This document shows, piece after piece, positions 18,521 through 25,606 of a stretch of DNA of 64,000 bases (positions are counted from its first letter, which is position 1; each line of letters opens with the position of its first letter). The stretch comes from Acidobacteriaceae bacterium dw_441 (lineage in GTDB: Bacteria; Acidobacteriota; Terriglobia; Terriglobales; Acidobacteriaceae), in NCBI GenBank assembly GCA_018449715.1, contig JAAVVA010000002.1, forward strand, positions 558,001 to 622,000, given 5' to 3'. Both the position numbers and the translations under genes were made by a program. Below the pieces are notes generated by a model. The model was not told the DNA's origin, made no database searches, and was given only the letters and a program-made list of their open reading frames with translations.

Positions 18521-18547
18521 CTCCGCTGTACGGTCCGTACAGCGGAG
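18521..18547. other. Perfect hairpin between peroxiredoxin gene and tRNA-Cys
   Basis: CTCCGCTGTACGG and CCGTACAGCGGAG form a perfect inverted repeat of 13 bp around one base. No T-run follows on either strand, so it looks like an mRNA 3'-end or processing structure rather than an intrinsic terminator. Confidence 0.7.
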
Positions 18548-18568
18548 GGCGATGCAAAACAGAATACC

Positions 18569-19225
18569 TTACTTCGGCTGCGCGGTCGTGCGCAGATACG
18601 GCTTCACCGTCTTGTAGCCTGGGAAGATCTTCGCCGCTTCATCGTTCGAAACCGCGCCCGTGATGATGACATCGTCGCCCTGCTTCCAGTTCGCCGGGGT
18701 CGCCACCTTGTGCTTCGCCGTCAGCTGGATCGAGTCCACCACACGGATGATCTCGTCGAAGTTGCGACCCGTCGTCATCGGATAAGCCATCGTCAGCTTG
18801 ATGCGCTTGTCCGGGCCGATCACGAAGACCGTGCGCACAGGAGCGTTATCAGCGGGAGTGCGTCCCTCGCAGCTGTCGCCCTCTTCCGCGGCGAGCATGT
18901 CATACAGCTTCGCAACCTTCAGCTCCGGGTCGCCGATAATCGGGTAGTTCACCTTCGAGCCGCTGACATCCTGGATGTCCTGAGCCCACTTGCTGTGGTC
19001 GTCCACGCGGTCGACGCTCAGGCCGATCACCTTGGCGCCACGCTTCGCGAAGTCCTGCTCGAGCGTCGCCACCGCGCCCAGCTCGGTCGTGCAGACCGGG
19101 GTAAAGTCCTTGGGGTGCGAGAACAGAACCGCCCAGTTGTCGCCGATCCACTCATGGAAGTTGATGGTGCCGTGCGTCGTTTCCGCAGTAAAGTCAGGAG
19201 CGATATCATTGATGCGAAGTGACAT
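18569..19225 (-). CDS. Peroxiredoxin, Prx6 (1-Cys) type
   Basis: A 218-aa cytoplasmic thiol peroxidase reducing hydrogen peroxide, alkyl hydroperoxides or peroxynitrite. The peroxidatic cysteine is C45 in DFTPVCTTELG, with the typical upstream FSHPKDF. Length, the long C-terminal domain (YPMTTGRNFDEIIRVVDS) and lack of the classical resolving-Cys motif fit Prx6; another Cys occurs at about residue 120 (DSCEGRTP). GGAAGG lies about 11 bases before the ATG. The 5' leader of about 190 nt carries a cysteine-rich leader peptide and an intrinsic terminator, so expression is probably attenuated in response to Cys-tRNA (see those entries). tRNA-Cys follows on the same strand. Confidence 0.95.
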   Translation of the reverse strand: MSLRINDIAPDFTAETTHGTINFHEWIGDNWAVLFSHPKDFTPVCTTELGAVATLEQDFAKRGAKVIGLSVDRVDDHSKWAQDIQDVSGSKVNYPIIGDPELKVAKLYDMLAAEEGDSCEGRTPADNAPVRTVFVIGPDKRIKLTMAYPMTTGRNFDEIIRVVDSIQLTAKHKVATPANWKQGDDVIITGAVSNDEAAKIFPGYKTVKPYLRTTAQPK

Positions 19226-19283
19226 GTTCTCTTTTGCCTTCCGGGGAATTCCCCACGTTTCAGAACTTCAATTATCTCTCACA

Positions 19284-19372
19284 ACAGAAAACCCACCCTC
19301 GCGATTGGGGTGGGTTCTGTGCTACTCGAAGACGCTTACTTCGATTCGCTCATCCCTCACACCCTCGCGAAG
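19284..19372 (-). promoter_or_regulatory. Transcription attenuator: terminator plus antiterminator
   Basis: On the minus-strand transcript, ACAGAACCCACCC and GGGTGGGTTTTCTGT (19284-19320) form a terminator stem followed by T-rich sequence, about 60 nt before the peroxiredoxin start. The end of the leader ORF contains TCGCGAGGGTG (19360-19370), an exact copy of the 3' arm of the terminator. It can therefore pair with the 5' arm (CCCACCCCAATCGCGA) as an antiterminator. That copy lies a few codons after the Cys run: a ribosome stalled on Cys codons would leave it free, while one reaching the stop at 19357 would cover it. Seen directly: the complementarities. Inferred: the mechanism. Confidence 0.75.
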
Positions 19373-19416
19373 CCACAGCGACAGCAGCAGCACATCGAGG
19401 TCGGGTTGAGCATCAT
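19357..19416 (-). CDS. Cysteine-rich leader peptide
   Basis: A 19-codon frame, MMLNPTSMCCCCRCGFARV, with four consecutive Cys codons (TGC TGC TGC TGT), an Arg and a fifth Cys. It ends at TGA 132 bases upstream of the peroxiredoxin start, just before an intrinsic terminator. Four Cys codons in a row are very unlikely by chance, and the position is that of amino-acid leader peptides (as for trp or his). It is probably not functional as a protein: its translation would report Cys-tRNA supply. ATG 19416 or 19413 could start it; the ribosome-binding site is weak. Not yet annotated because of its length. Confidence 0.75.
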   Translation of the reverse strand: MMLNPTSMCCCCRCGFARV

Positions 19417-19518
19417 CTTTGTCACGTCGGAATCTTTCGTACCGCGGCTAGCTGAGCTAGCATCAGGCAGGTTGGCCTGACTGCGGTCTAACCAAACCAT
19501 AGTCCCGGGAGCCTTTTC

Positions 19519-20463
19519 ATGTCAAATCCGAACGAGCTTTTCCGGGCGCATACCGCCCACGAATACGCCCTGGTCGACGTCTTCGCCGAGCGCACCCTCG
19601 AAGGAAACCAACTCGCCATCTTCACCGACGCCACCGGCCTCTCCGATGCCCGGATGCAGTCCATCGCCCGCGAGACCAACCTCTCCGAGACCACCTTCGT
19701 CCTCCCCCGCTCCCCCGAGATCGAGCGCGAGCGCGGCGTCCGAGTCCGCATCTTCACCACCGCCGAAGAGCTTCCCTTCGCCGGGCATCCCACCCTCGGC
19801 ACCGCAAGCTGGCTCTACTGGAACCACCCCACCCTCGCCGGCTCCGAAACGCTCTCCCTCGACCTCAACGTCGGCACCATCCCCATCCGCTTCACCCCTC
19901 CGCAGGAGGATGAGCCCGGCATCTTCGGAACCATGCTCCAGAACGATCCCACCTTCGGCCCCCTGCACGACCACGCCGAGCTGGCCCGCACCCTCAGCCT
20001 CTCTCTCGACGACCTCGACCTCACCCTGCCCATCCAGACCGTCAGCACGGGCAACCCCATCTGCATCGTCCCCCTCCGCTCGCTCGACGCCGCGCGCAGA
20101 TTAGTAGTTCCTCAGAATGCACAGGTCGCAGAGTATCTCCGTCAGCACGACGCAAAGTTTTTTTATTTCCTCACCCGTGCCGAAGCGGGAAGCGCAGCCG
20201 ACTGGCACGCCCGCATGATCTTCTACAACGGCGAAGACCCCGCCACTGGATCGGCCGCAGGCCCTGCTGTCGCATGGCTTGTGCAATACGGACTCGCCGC
20301 AAGCGGTCAACAAGTCGTCTTCGAGCAGGGCATCGAGATGCTCCGTCCCAGCCGTCTTCACCTCTCCGCCGAGTTCGACAACGGGAAAGTTTCTAAAGTG
20401 TGCGTCGGAGGACGCACCATTCCCGTTGCAATGGGACGCCTTTTCCTGCGGCAATGCACTTAA
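19519..20463 (+). CDS. PhzF family isomerase/epimerase
   Basis: A 314-aa protein of the PhzF fold (diaminopimelate-epimerase-like). In phenazine producers PhzF isomerises dihydro-3-hydroxyanthranilate, but most homologues have unknown substrates. The general acid/base Glu is E57 in NLSETTFV. FTTAEELPFAGHPTLGTA and GEDPATGSAAGPAVAW are the two family signatures. GGGAG lies about 9 bases before the ATG. No other phenazine gene is near, so a phenazine role is unlikely. It is divergent from the peroxiredoxin leader. By eye the first 580 bases are C-rich with heavy codon bias. Confidence 0.9.
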   Translation: MSNPNELFRAHTAHEYALVDVFAERTLEGNQLAIFTDATGLSDARMQSIARETNLSETTFVLPRSPEIERERGVRVRIFTTAEELPFAGHPTLGTASWLYWNHPTLAGSETLSLDLNVGTIPIRFTPPQEDEPGIFGTMLQNDPTFGPLHDHAELARTLSLSLDDLDLTLPIQTVSTGNPICIVPLRSLDAARRLVVPQNAQVAEYLRQHDAKFFYFLTRAEAGSAADWHARMIFYNGEDPATGSAAGPAVAWLVQYGLAASGQQVVFEQGIEMLRPSRLHLSAEFDNGKVSKVCVGGRTIPVAMGRLFLRQCT

Positions 20464-21145
20464 TTTCAACAGCGTGGATTCGTGAAAGCCCAATAAATTC
20501 GCGGCTAATTCATTTTGTGGTGGATGTGCAAGTTCTAATCTTTCCTTTTTTCGCCCTAAATTCGCTGTTGCGCTGGGCCTCATCTCTTCTTACTCTTAGC
20601 AAGCGTTAACGATTGTTCGCGCACAATGTGCGAAACATCGCTGATGAGTCTTTCGCCTGTACTACTGACAACCTGAGTTGAGAGACGCCCGACTGCTTCA
20701 CAGTCGCGAGTCCTCGAAGCGCACTATCGCCGCCTGCATCACGCCGTCGGGTACGAGCTGTTTCAACTGCTCCGCACCGACCGCACCCCGCAGACCGATC
20801 TATACGCATTCGACGAGCTTCGCCAAGGCAACCTGTGGCGGACGAGTATCTCTCATTCCTCGCGGTTCGACTCCATGAGTCGACCGGTGGCACTGTTCCC
20901 TCGGAGGAGCAGACAGGAGAGCTTTGCCTCTTCTGTTCTGCCCCTCTCGGGAGCGGACGGGAGAGCTTTGTCTCTTTTCGTCTTCGCTCCTCAGGAATGG
21001 ACAGCCCCACTGCGCTCCGAATCGGACCGCGAGGATGTCCCGAAACACCTGGGCCCGCGGAGCGCAAACCAGCCGATCCGCAGGCCTGGCCCATCGGTCG
21101 GAGCAGCCGTTACGGCTGCCTTCCGGCAGAAGAGAGATTTAACCT
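20464..21145. other. Long intergenic region with palindrome and partial repeats
   Basis: In these 682 bases no convincing gene is found. A 31-base imperfect palindrome lies at 20610-20640 (core GTTCGCGCACAATGTGCGAAAC, here given only as a structure of two arms CGATTGTTCGC and GCGAAACATCG-like). A frame in the plus strand from about 20675 reads like protein (LEAHYRRLHHAVGYELFQLL) for 60 codons but has no start codon before 20875, so it may be a decayed gene. A 44-bp tandem partial repeat follows. Confidence 0.5.
20912..20999. repeat. Two-copy tandem repeat, 44-bp period
   Basis: The unit begins GACAGGAGAGCTTTGCCTCTT at 20912 in shortened form GACAGGAGAGCTTTG and again GACGGGAGAGCTTTG at 20956. 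The first 20 or so bases are nearly identical and the rest diverges. Origin unknown. Confidence 0.55.
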
Positions 21146-21580
21146 TTGCGGCCTAAGAAGACGATCCTTTGCGTAGATGACAACGAACAAGCACTCTCTG
21201 TCCGCACGTTCCTTCTGGAAACCCGCGGCTACCGCGTCATCCCGGCCCTCTCTCCCCAGCAGGCCCTCGAGGTCGTCGAGCAGTCCGCTCCCGGCTCGCT
21301 CGACCTTCTGCTCAGCGACCTCAACATGCCGCAGATGGACGGCAACGAGCTGGTCCGCCGCGCCAAGAAGCTGCAGCCCGCGCTTCCGGCGATGATCGTC
21401 TCCGGAACCACCGGCTCCACCGAGCGCGCCTGCTGCGCCGATGTCTTTCTCCCCAAGGGCGCAAATTCGCCCGCCGAGATGATCGAGCGCATCCGCGTCC
21501 TCGTCGCCCGCAAGCGCGGACCGAAGAAGGCCGTACACTCGCAGCACATCCTGCTGCCCCGCACCGCCATCGCGTCGTAG
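21146..21580 (+). CDS. Single-domain response regulator (CheY-like)
   Basis: A 144-aa receiver domain with no output domain. ILCVDDNEQ holds the acidic pocket, LLLSDLNMPQMDG the phosphoacceptor Asp, IVSGTTG the conserved Thr/Ser switch region and FLPKG the Lys. The 20 C-terminal residues are basic and short. The start is TTG at 21146 with AGAGAG upstream; no ATG would keep the first strand. No histidine kinase gene is adjacent, so the partner is unknown (orphan). It converges on recG, whose stop lies 17 bp away. Confidence 0.88.
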   Translation: MRPKKTILCVDDNEQALSVRTFLLETRGYRVIPALSPQQALEVVEQSAPGSLDLLLSDLNMPQMDGNELVRRAKKLQPALPAMIVSGTTGSTERACCADVFLPKGANSPAEMIERIRVLVARKRGPKKAVHSQHILLPRTAIAS

Positions 21581-21596
21581 AGGCCCGCGGCTTCAG

Positions 21597-24098
21597 CTAG
21601 GCCTCTACCAGGCCGTACCGCCGCTGCCACTGCTGCTTCAGCCGCGCCCACACCGCATCGCGCTCTTCCCTGGTCATCGCCGCGTCAGGCTGCTCGACAA
21701 ACCGGGCAGCCTCGGTCTTGGCCAGCTCCAGCACACTGCGGTCGCGCACCAGGTTGGCGACGCGGAACTCCGGCATCCCGGCCTGCCGCGTGCCGAAGAA
21801 CTCACCCGGCCCGCGCTGCTCGAGATCAAGCTCCGCCAGCTCGAAACCATTCTGGGTCGCGACCATCGCGTCGAGCCTCGCCTCGGCCCCTTCGCTCACT
21901 TGGCCGCCGGTCATCAGGATGCAGTAGCTCTTCGCGGCTCCTCGTCCCACGCGGCCGCGCAGCTGATGCATCTGGGCCAGCCCGAAGCGCTCGGCGTGCT
22001 CGATCACCATCACCGAAGCGTTCGGCACATCGACGCCGACCTCGATCACCGTGGTTGCGATCAGCACATCGATCTCGCCGCGCTGAAACCTCCGCATGAC
22101 GATCTCTTTCTCGTCCGCGCTCAGGCGTCCATGTAGCAGCCCCAACCGAAGCCCGCCCAACGCGCCTGCACGAAGCTCCTCGTACATATCCGAAGCCGCA
22201 CGCAGAGGCTTCTTCGGAAACAGCTTCTCCGTCTTCGCAACCTTCTTCGTCTTTGCAGACGTGGCCTTCTTCGCCGTTGCAGACGCAGCTTTCGTCGAGA
22301 CGCGCTTCTTCGCCGTCGTCTCCGGAGCCTTCACCCCGGCCTCGGCTTTCGCGTCCGCATCGTCGTGAGCAAAGTCCAGCTCCGGCTGATCGTCCTTCGC
22401 TCCTTCGATCACGGGATAGACGATATAAGCTTGCCTCCCCGCCGCGACCTGCTTCCGCACGAACGCCCACACATCGGCGGCACGCTCCTCGGTAGTCCGC
22501 CGCGTCACAATCGGCGTCCTTCCCGGCGGAAGCTCGTCGATCACGCTCGTCTCAAGATCGCCATAAAGCGTCAGCGCCAACGTGCGAGGAATCGGCGTCG
22601 CCGTCATCACCAGCACATCCGGATCGGCCACTCGTCCATCCGGGCCCGGCTTCTTCATCAGCTGAAAACGCTGCTGCACACCAAAGCGGTGCTGCTCATC
22701 CACAATCACTAACCCAAGGTTGTTGAAGTCCACCTTCTCCTCGATCAGCGCATGCGTCCCGATGGCCAACTCCGTCTCGCCGCGATAGATCCTCCCCCTC
22801 GCCTCGCGCTTGGCCGCATCGTCCAGCGATCCGGTCAGCAGCGTCACGCGATAAGGCCGTCCCGTATGCGGCGAAATCTTGTCGGCCAGCAGCTTTCTCG
22901 CCGAAAGATAATGCTGCGTCGCAAGAATCTCCGTCGGAGCCATCAGCGCCGCCTGAAGTCCATTCTCAATCGCGATCAGCGCCGCCTGCATCGCAACAAT
23001 CGTCTTGCCCGAGCCGACATCTCCCTGCAACAGCCTGCGCATCGGCTGCGGTCTGCGCATGTCGCTTGCAATCTCTCCCAGCACACGCTTCTGCGCCGTC
23101 GTGGGATGAAACGGCAAAATTTGTTTGAGCGCCCTGCGAACATTCTCTCCCGTCGCAAAGGCCGTCCCCTCGCGCTCGCGCAGCCGCCGCCGTTTCAATT
23201 CCAGCCCCAGCTCAAGATAAAAAAGTTCCTCGAAGATCAGCCGACGATGCCCCGGCGTCGAAGCCGACATTAATTCCGTGACAGGAGTTCCCGCCTCGGG
23301 AAAGTGAACCGCCTTCAGCGCCTCCAGCCTTCCCGGCAGCCCCAGCCGTTCCAGCATCGCGCGCGGCAGCGTCTCCACGACCACCGCCTTCGCCGCAGCC
23401 CTCGCTCCGGCATCACCGTCTTCCAGCGCCCCTACCTTATCCTTACCGTCCCGCGCCCCTACCTTGTCCTTGTCATTCCGCAGCGCAGCGGAGGAATCTG
23501 CTTCTCTATCACCAGCCCCACCAGCCGACTCTCCCCCCAGCTCCTCCAGCAGACTCCAAACCACTCTCCGCAGCCACCTCGAGGTCAGCTTCGCTCCCCA
23601 CGCCGTCGTCCCTCCCAGGAACTCATACACCGGAACGATCCGCCCCACCTCCAGCGAGACAAACTCCGCCTCCGGCGAGTCCAGCGCAGGGATGAACTCA
23701 AACTGCGGCTGGATCATCTTGAACCGCCCCGCGCTCGACCGCGACGCCTCGAGCTTCCCATACAGCGCGACCATCTGCCCGGCGCGAAACTTGTCTTTTA
23801 AATAGTTGCCGTGAAACCACAGGCACTTGACCGTATCGATCCCCTGCCCGACGGTCATCTCGAAGATCGGCATCGACCGCGTCTTCAGCAGCACCGAGCC
23901 CCTCACCTCTCCGATGATCGAGGCCATCGTTCCGGCCTTCAGCTCCCGGATCGGCAGAGGGTTCAGCCGGTCCTCATAACGGAACGGAAGATGATACAGC
24001 AGGTCCTCGACGGTCTCGACTCCGCGCTTTGCCAGCGCCTCGGCGACCCTCTCTCCCACACGCTTCACATACTTGATTGGAGTCGAAAGTTCCAGCAC
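21597..24098 (-). CDS. recG: ATP-dependent DNA helicase RecG, with two unusual insertions
   Basis: An 833-aa helicase (usual length about 690-780) that remodels stalled replication forks and branched recombination intermediates. The wedge domain (residues about 50-180) is followed by Walker A GDVGSGKT at 359-366, DEQH at 467-470 and the C-terminal helicase motifs (LLHGRLSADEK, QLRGRVGRG). Insertion 1 (about residues 188-237) lies after the wedge and is acidic/Gly-rich; part of it is encoded by an interspersed repeat. Insertion 2 (about 567-632) separates YPVIEG from the rest of helicase domain 2 and is Ala/Lys-rich (TAKKATSAKTKKVAK). Both are probably disordered linkers. All helicase motifs are intact, so activity is expected. 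Confidence 0.95.
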   Translation of the reverse strand: MLELSTPIKYVKRVGERVAEALAKRGVETVEDLLYHLPFRYEDRLNPLPIRELKAGTMASIIGEVRGSVLLKTRSMPIFEMTVGQGIDTVKCLWFHGNYLKDKFRAGQMVALYGKLEASRSSAGRFKMIQPQFEFIPALDSPEAEFVSLEVGRIVPVYEFLGGTTAWGAKLTSRWLRRVVWSLLEELGGESAGGAGDREADSSAALRNDKDKVGARDGKDKVGALEDGDAGARAAAKAVVVETLPRAMLERLGLPGRLEALKAVHFPEAGTPVTELMSASTPGHRRLIFEELFYLELGLELKRRRLREREGTAFATGENVRRALKQILPFHPTTAQKRVLGEIASDMRRPQPMRRLLQGDVGSGKTIVAMQAALIAIENGLQAALMAPTEILATQHYLSARKLLADKISPHTGRPYRVTLLTGSLDDAAKREARGRIYRGETELAIGTHALIEEKVDFNNLGLVIVDEQHRFGVQQRFQLMKKPGPDGRVADPDVLVMTATPIPRTLALTLYGDLETSVIDELPPGRTPIVTRRTTEERAADVWAFVRKQVAAGRQAYIVYPVIEGAKDDQPELDFAHDDADAKAEAGVKAPETTAKKRVSTKAASATAKKATSAKTKKVAKTEKLFPKKPLRAASDMYEELRAGALGGLRLGLLHGRLSADEKEIVMRRFQRGEIDVLIATTVIEVGVDVPNASVMVIEHAERFGLAQMHQLRGRVGRGAAKSYCILMTGGQVSEGAEARLDAMVATQNGFELAELDLEQRGPGEFFGTRQAGMPEFRVANLVRDRSVLELAKTEAARFVEQPDAAMTREERDAVWARLKQQWQRRYGLVEA
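23462..23503. repeat. Interspersed repeat (CCGCAGCG family), copy inside recG
   Basis: CATTCCGCAGCG...GAGGAATCTGCTT is shared with copies at 26871-26906 and 27862-27898. Here it lies in frame within recG, encoding about residues 199-214. A duplicated CCTACCTTRTCCTT flank adjoins it. Confidence 0.8.
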
Positions 24099-24235
24099 AG
24101 ATCGATGCTACAGTCTCGGTCTGTGGGCCTGCACGCCCGACGCCCTATAATCCTTATGCCCCCGTTTAAACGCTTGTCTTCAGGTGAAGGGGGAGTACCG
24201 GGCCCACGTTTTGCACTCCACAGGAGATCTCCAAA

Positions 24236-24661
24236 ATGACGTTCTTAGAACACTGGGTCGAAGAAGTATGGAACAAGGGCCGCGCTGAAGCCATCGACCT
24301 GCTCGTGCTTCCCAACGTAATACACCACGGCCTTTTGCACCCCGATGGAACCCCGGTCGAGAACCACACCGCGTTCAGGGCCTTTCACAAGCAGTTCCGC
24401 GCCAGCTTCTCCGACCTCTATATTAAGGTTGAGCAGACCATCACCGAGGGAAACCTGACCGTGGCCCGCTGCGTCGTCACAGCAACCCACACCGGCGATG
24501 GCCTGGGCTATCCCGCGACCGGACGGCCCGTCCGCATCACCGGCATCATCATTGCCCGCATCGAAGACGGCCTTCTCGCCGAGGCATGGAACCAGTTCGA
24601 CTTCGCCTCACTCATCCAGCAGGTCAGCGATCGCCGCGATCCTGCCTCTCCCGTCCGCTAA
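24236..24661 (+). CDS. SnoaL-like / ester cyclase family protein
   Basis: A 141-aa alpha+beta-barrel protein of the NTF2 superfamily. FLEHWVEEVWNKG at the N-terminus, the F-H-K-Q-F-R-A-S-F-S-D-L stretch, and RITGIIIARIEDGLLAEAWNQFD match the SnoaL/ester-cyclase signature. Members fold around a pocket that may bind or isomerise small molecules; most in bacteria are uncharacterised. AGGAG precedes the ATG by 9 bases. It is divergent from recG and 42 bp upstream of the ABC transporter genes, possibly in the same transcript, but the roles do not obviously connect. Confidence 0.85.
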   Translation: MTFLEHWVEEVWNKGRAEAIDLLVLPNVIHHGLLHPDGTPVENHTAFRAFHKQFRASFSDLYIKVEQTITEGNLTVARCVVTATHTGDGLGYPATGRPVRITGIIIARIEDGLLAEAWNQFDFASLIQQVSDRRDPASPVR

Positions 24662-24703
24662 TCCACGCCCTGTTACACTGGCGTCGTCCTCAGACGAAAC
24701 TCC

Positions 24704-25606
24704 ATGCCCATTGTTGAACTCCAGCAGGTCCGCAAAGCCTACGACACCAAAATCGCAGTCGCCGACCTCAGCTTCCGCATCGAGCAGGGCAGCATGTTCG
24801 GCTTGCTCGGCCCCAACGGCTCAGGCAAGACCTCCTCTATCCGCATGATGATCGGAATGACCCTGCCGGACTCCGGCACCGTCTCCCTCTTCGGCCAGCC
24901 CTTCGACCGCAAGAACCTTCACCGTGTCGGCTACCTTCCAGAAGAACGTGGCCTCTACAAGAAGATGAAGGTGATCGACCAGCTCGTCTTCCTCGGCCAG
25001 CTTCACGGGCTCGACGCAATCGTCGCCAGCAAACGCGCCCATGCCTGGTGCGAGCGCATGGAGATCACCGAGGCCATCCCCAAGAAGACCGAAGAGCTTT
25101 CCAAGGGCATGCAGCAGAAGATCCAGTTCATCGCCTCTCTCCTGCACGAGCCCGAGCTCATCATCATGGACGAGCCCTTCAGCGGCCTCGACCCCGTCAA
25201 CGCCACGCTCCTGCAGGACACCCTCGTCGATCTTCACAAAGAAGGCCGCACCGTCCTCTTCTCCACCCACCGCATGGACCAGGTCGAAAAGCTCTGCGAC
25301 AACATCTGCCTCATCCACCGCGGCCACCTCGTCCTCTCCGGCGGTATGCAGGAGATCAAGTCCCGCTACCCGAAGAACCGCGTCCAGATGGTCTTCGAGG
25401 GCGACGCTTCCTTCCTCGACAACCCCGTCGTCGAAAGCGCGAAGAACTACAACGGCATGGCCGAGATCAAGCTTCGCGAAGGAGCCGACGCCCAGTCCCT
25501 TCTGGCCGAGGCCATCTCGAAGGCCCGCATCTCCCGCTTCGAAGTCATGGAGCCTACCCTCGAAGAGATCTTCATCGAAACCGTAGGAGGTCGAACCGAT
25601 GCGTAA
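24704..25606 (+). CDS. ABC transporter ATP-binding protein (NatA-like)
   Basis: A 300-aa ATPase subunit of an exporter. Walker A GPNGSGKTSS at about residues 35-44, ABC signature LSKGMQQKI, Walker B LIIMDEPFSGLD and the switch-His STHRMDQ are all present. The C-terminal extension of about 80 residues is typical of the DrrA/NatA group. It overlaps the permease gene by 8 bp (translational coupling). In related systems the complex exports sodium, drugs or lipids; the substrate is not deducible here. Confidence 0.93.
   Translation: MPIVELQQVRKAYDTKIAVADLSFRIEQGSMFGLLGPNGSGKTSSIRMMIGMTLPDSGTVSLFGQPFDRKNLHRVGYLPEERGLYKKMKVIDQLVFLGQLHGLDAIVASKRAHAWCERMEITEAIPKKTEELSKGMQQKIQFIASLLHEPELIIMDEPFSGLDPVNATLLQDTLVDLHKEGRTVLFSTHRMDQVEKLCDNICLIHRGHLVLSGGMQEIKSRYPKNRVQMVFEGDASFLDNPVVESAKNYNGMAEIKLREGADAQSLLAEAISKARISRFEVMEPTLEEIFIETVGGRTDA

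Noticed and set aside
19519..20463. Phenazine biosynthesis gene cluster
   Set aside because: Only a PhzF-fold protein is present; no other phz genes are near.
20835..21176. 113-codon plus-strand frame rich in Arg, Pro, Ser
   Set aside because: It overlaps the response-regulator start in another frame and has no domain or ribosome-binding site.
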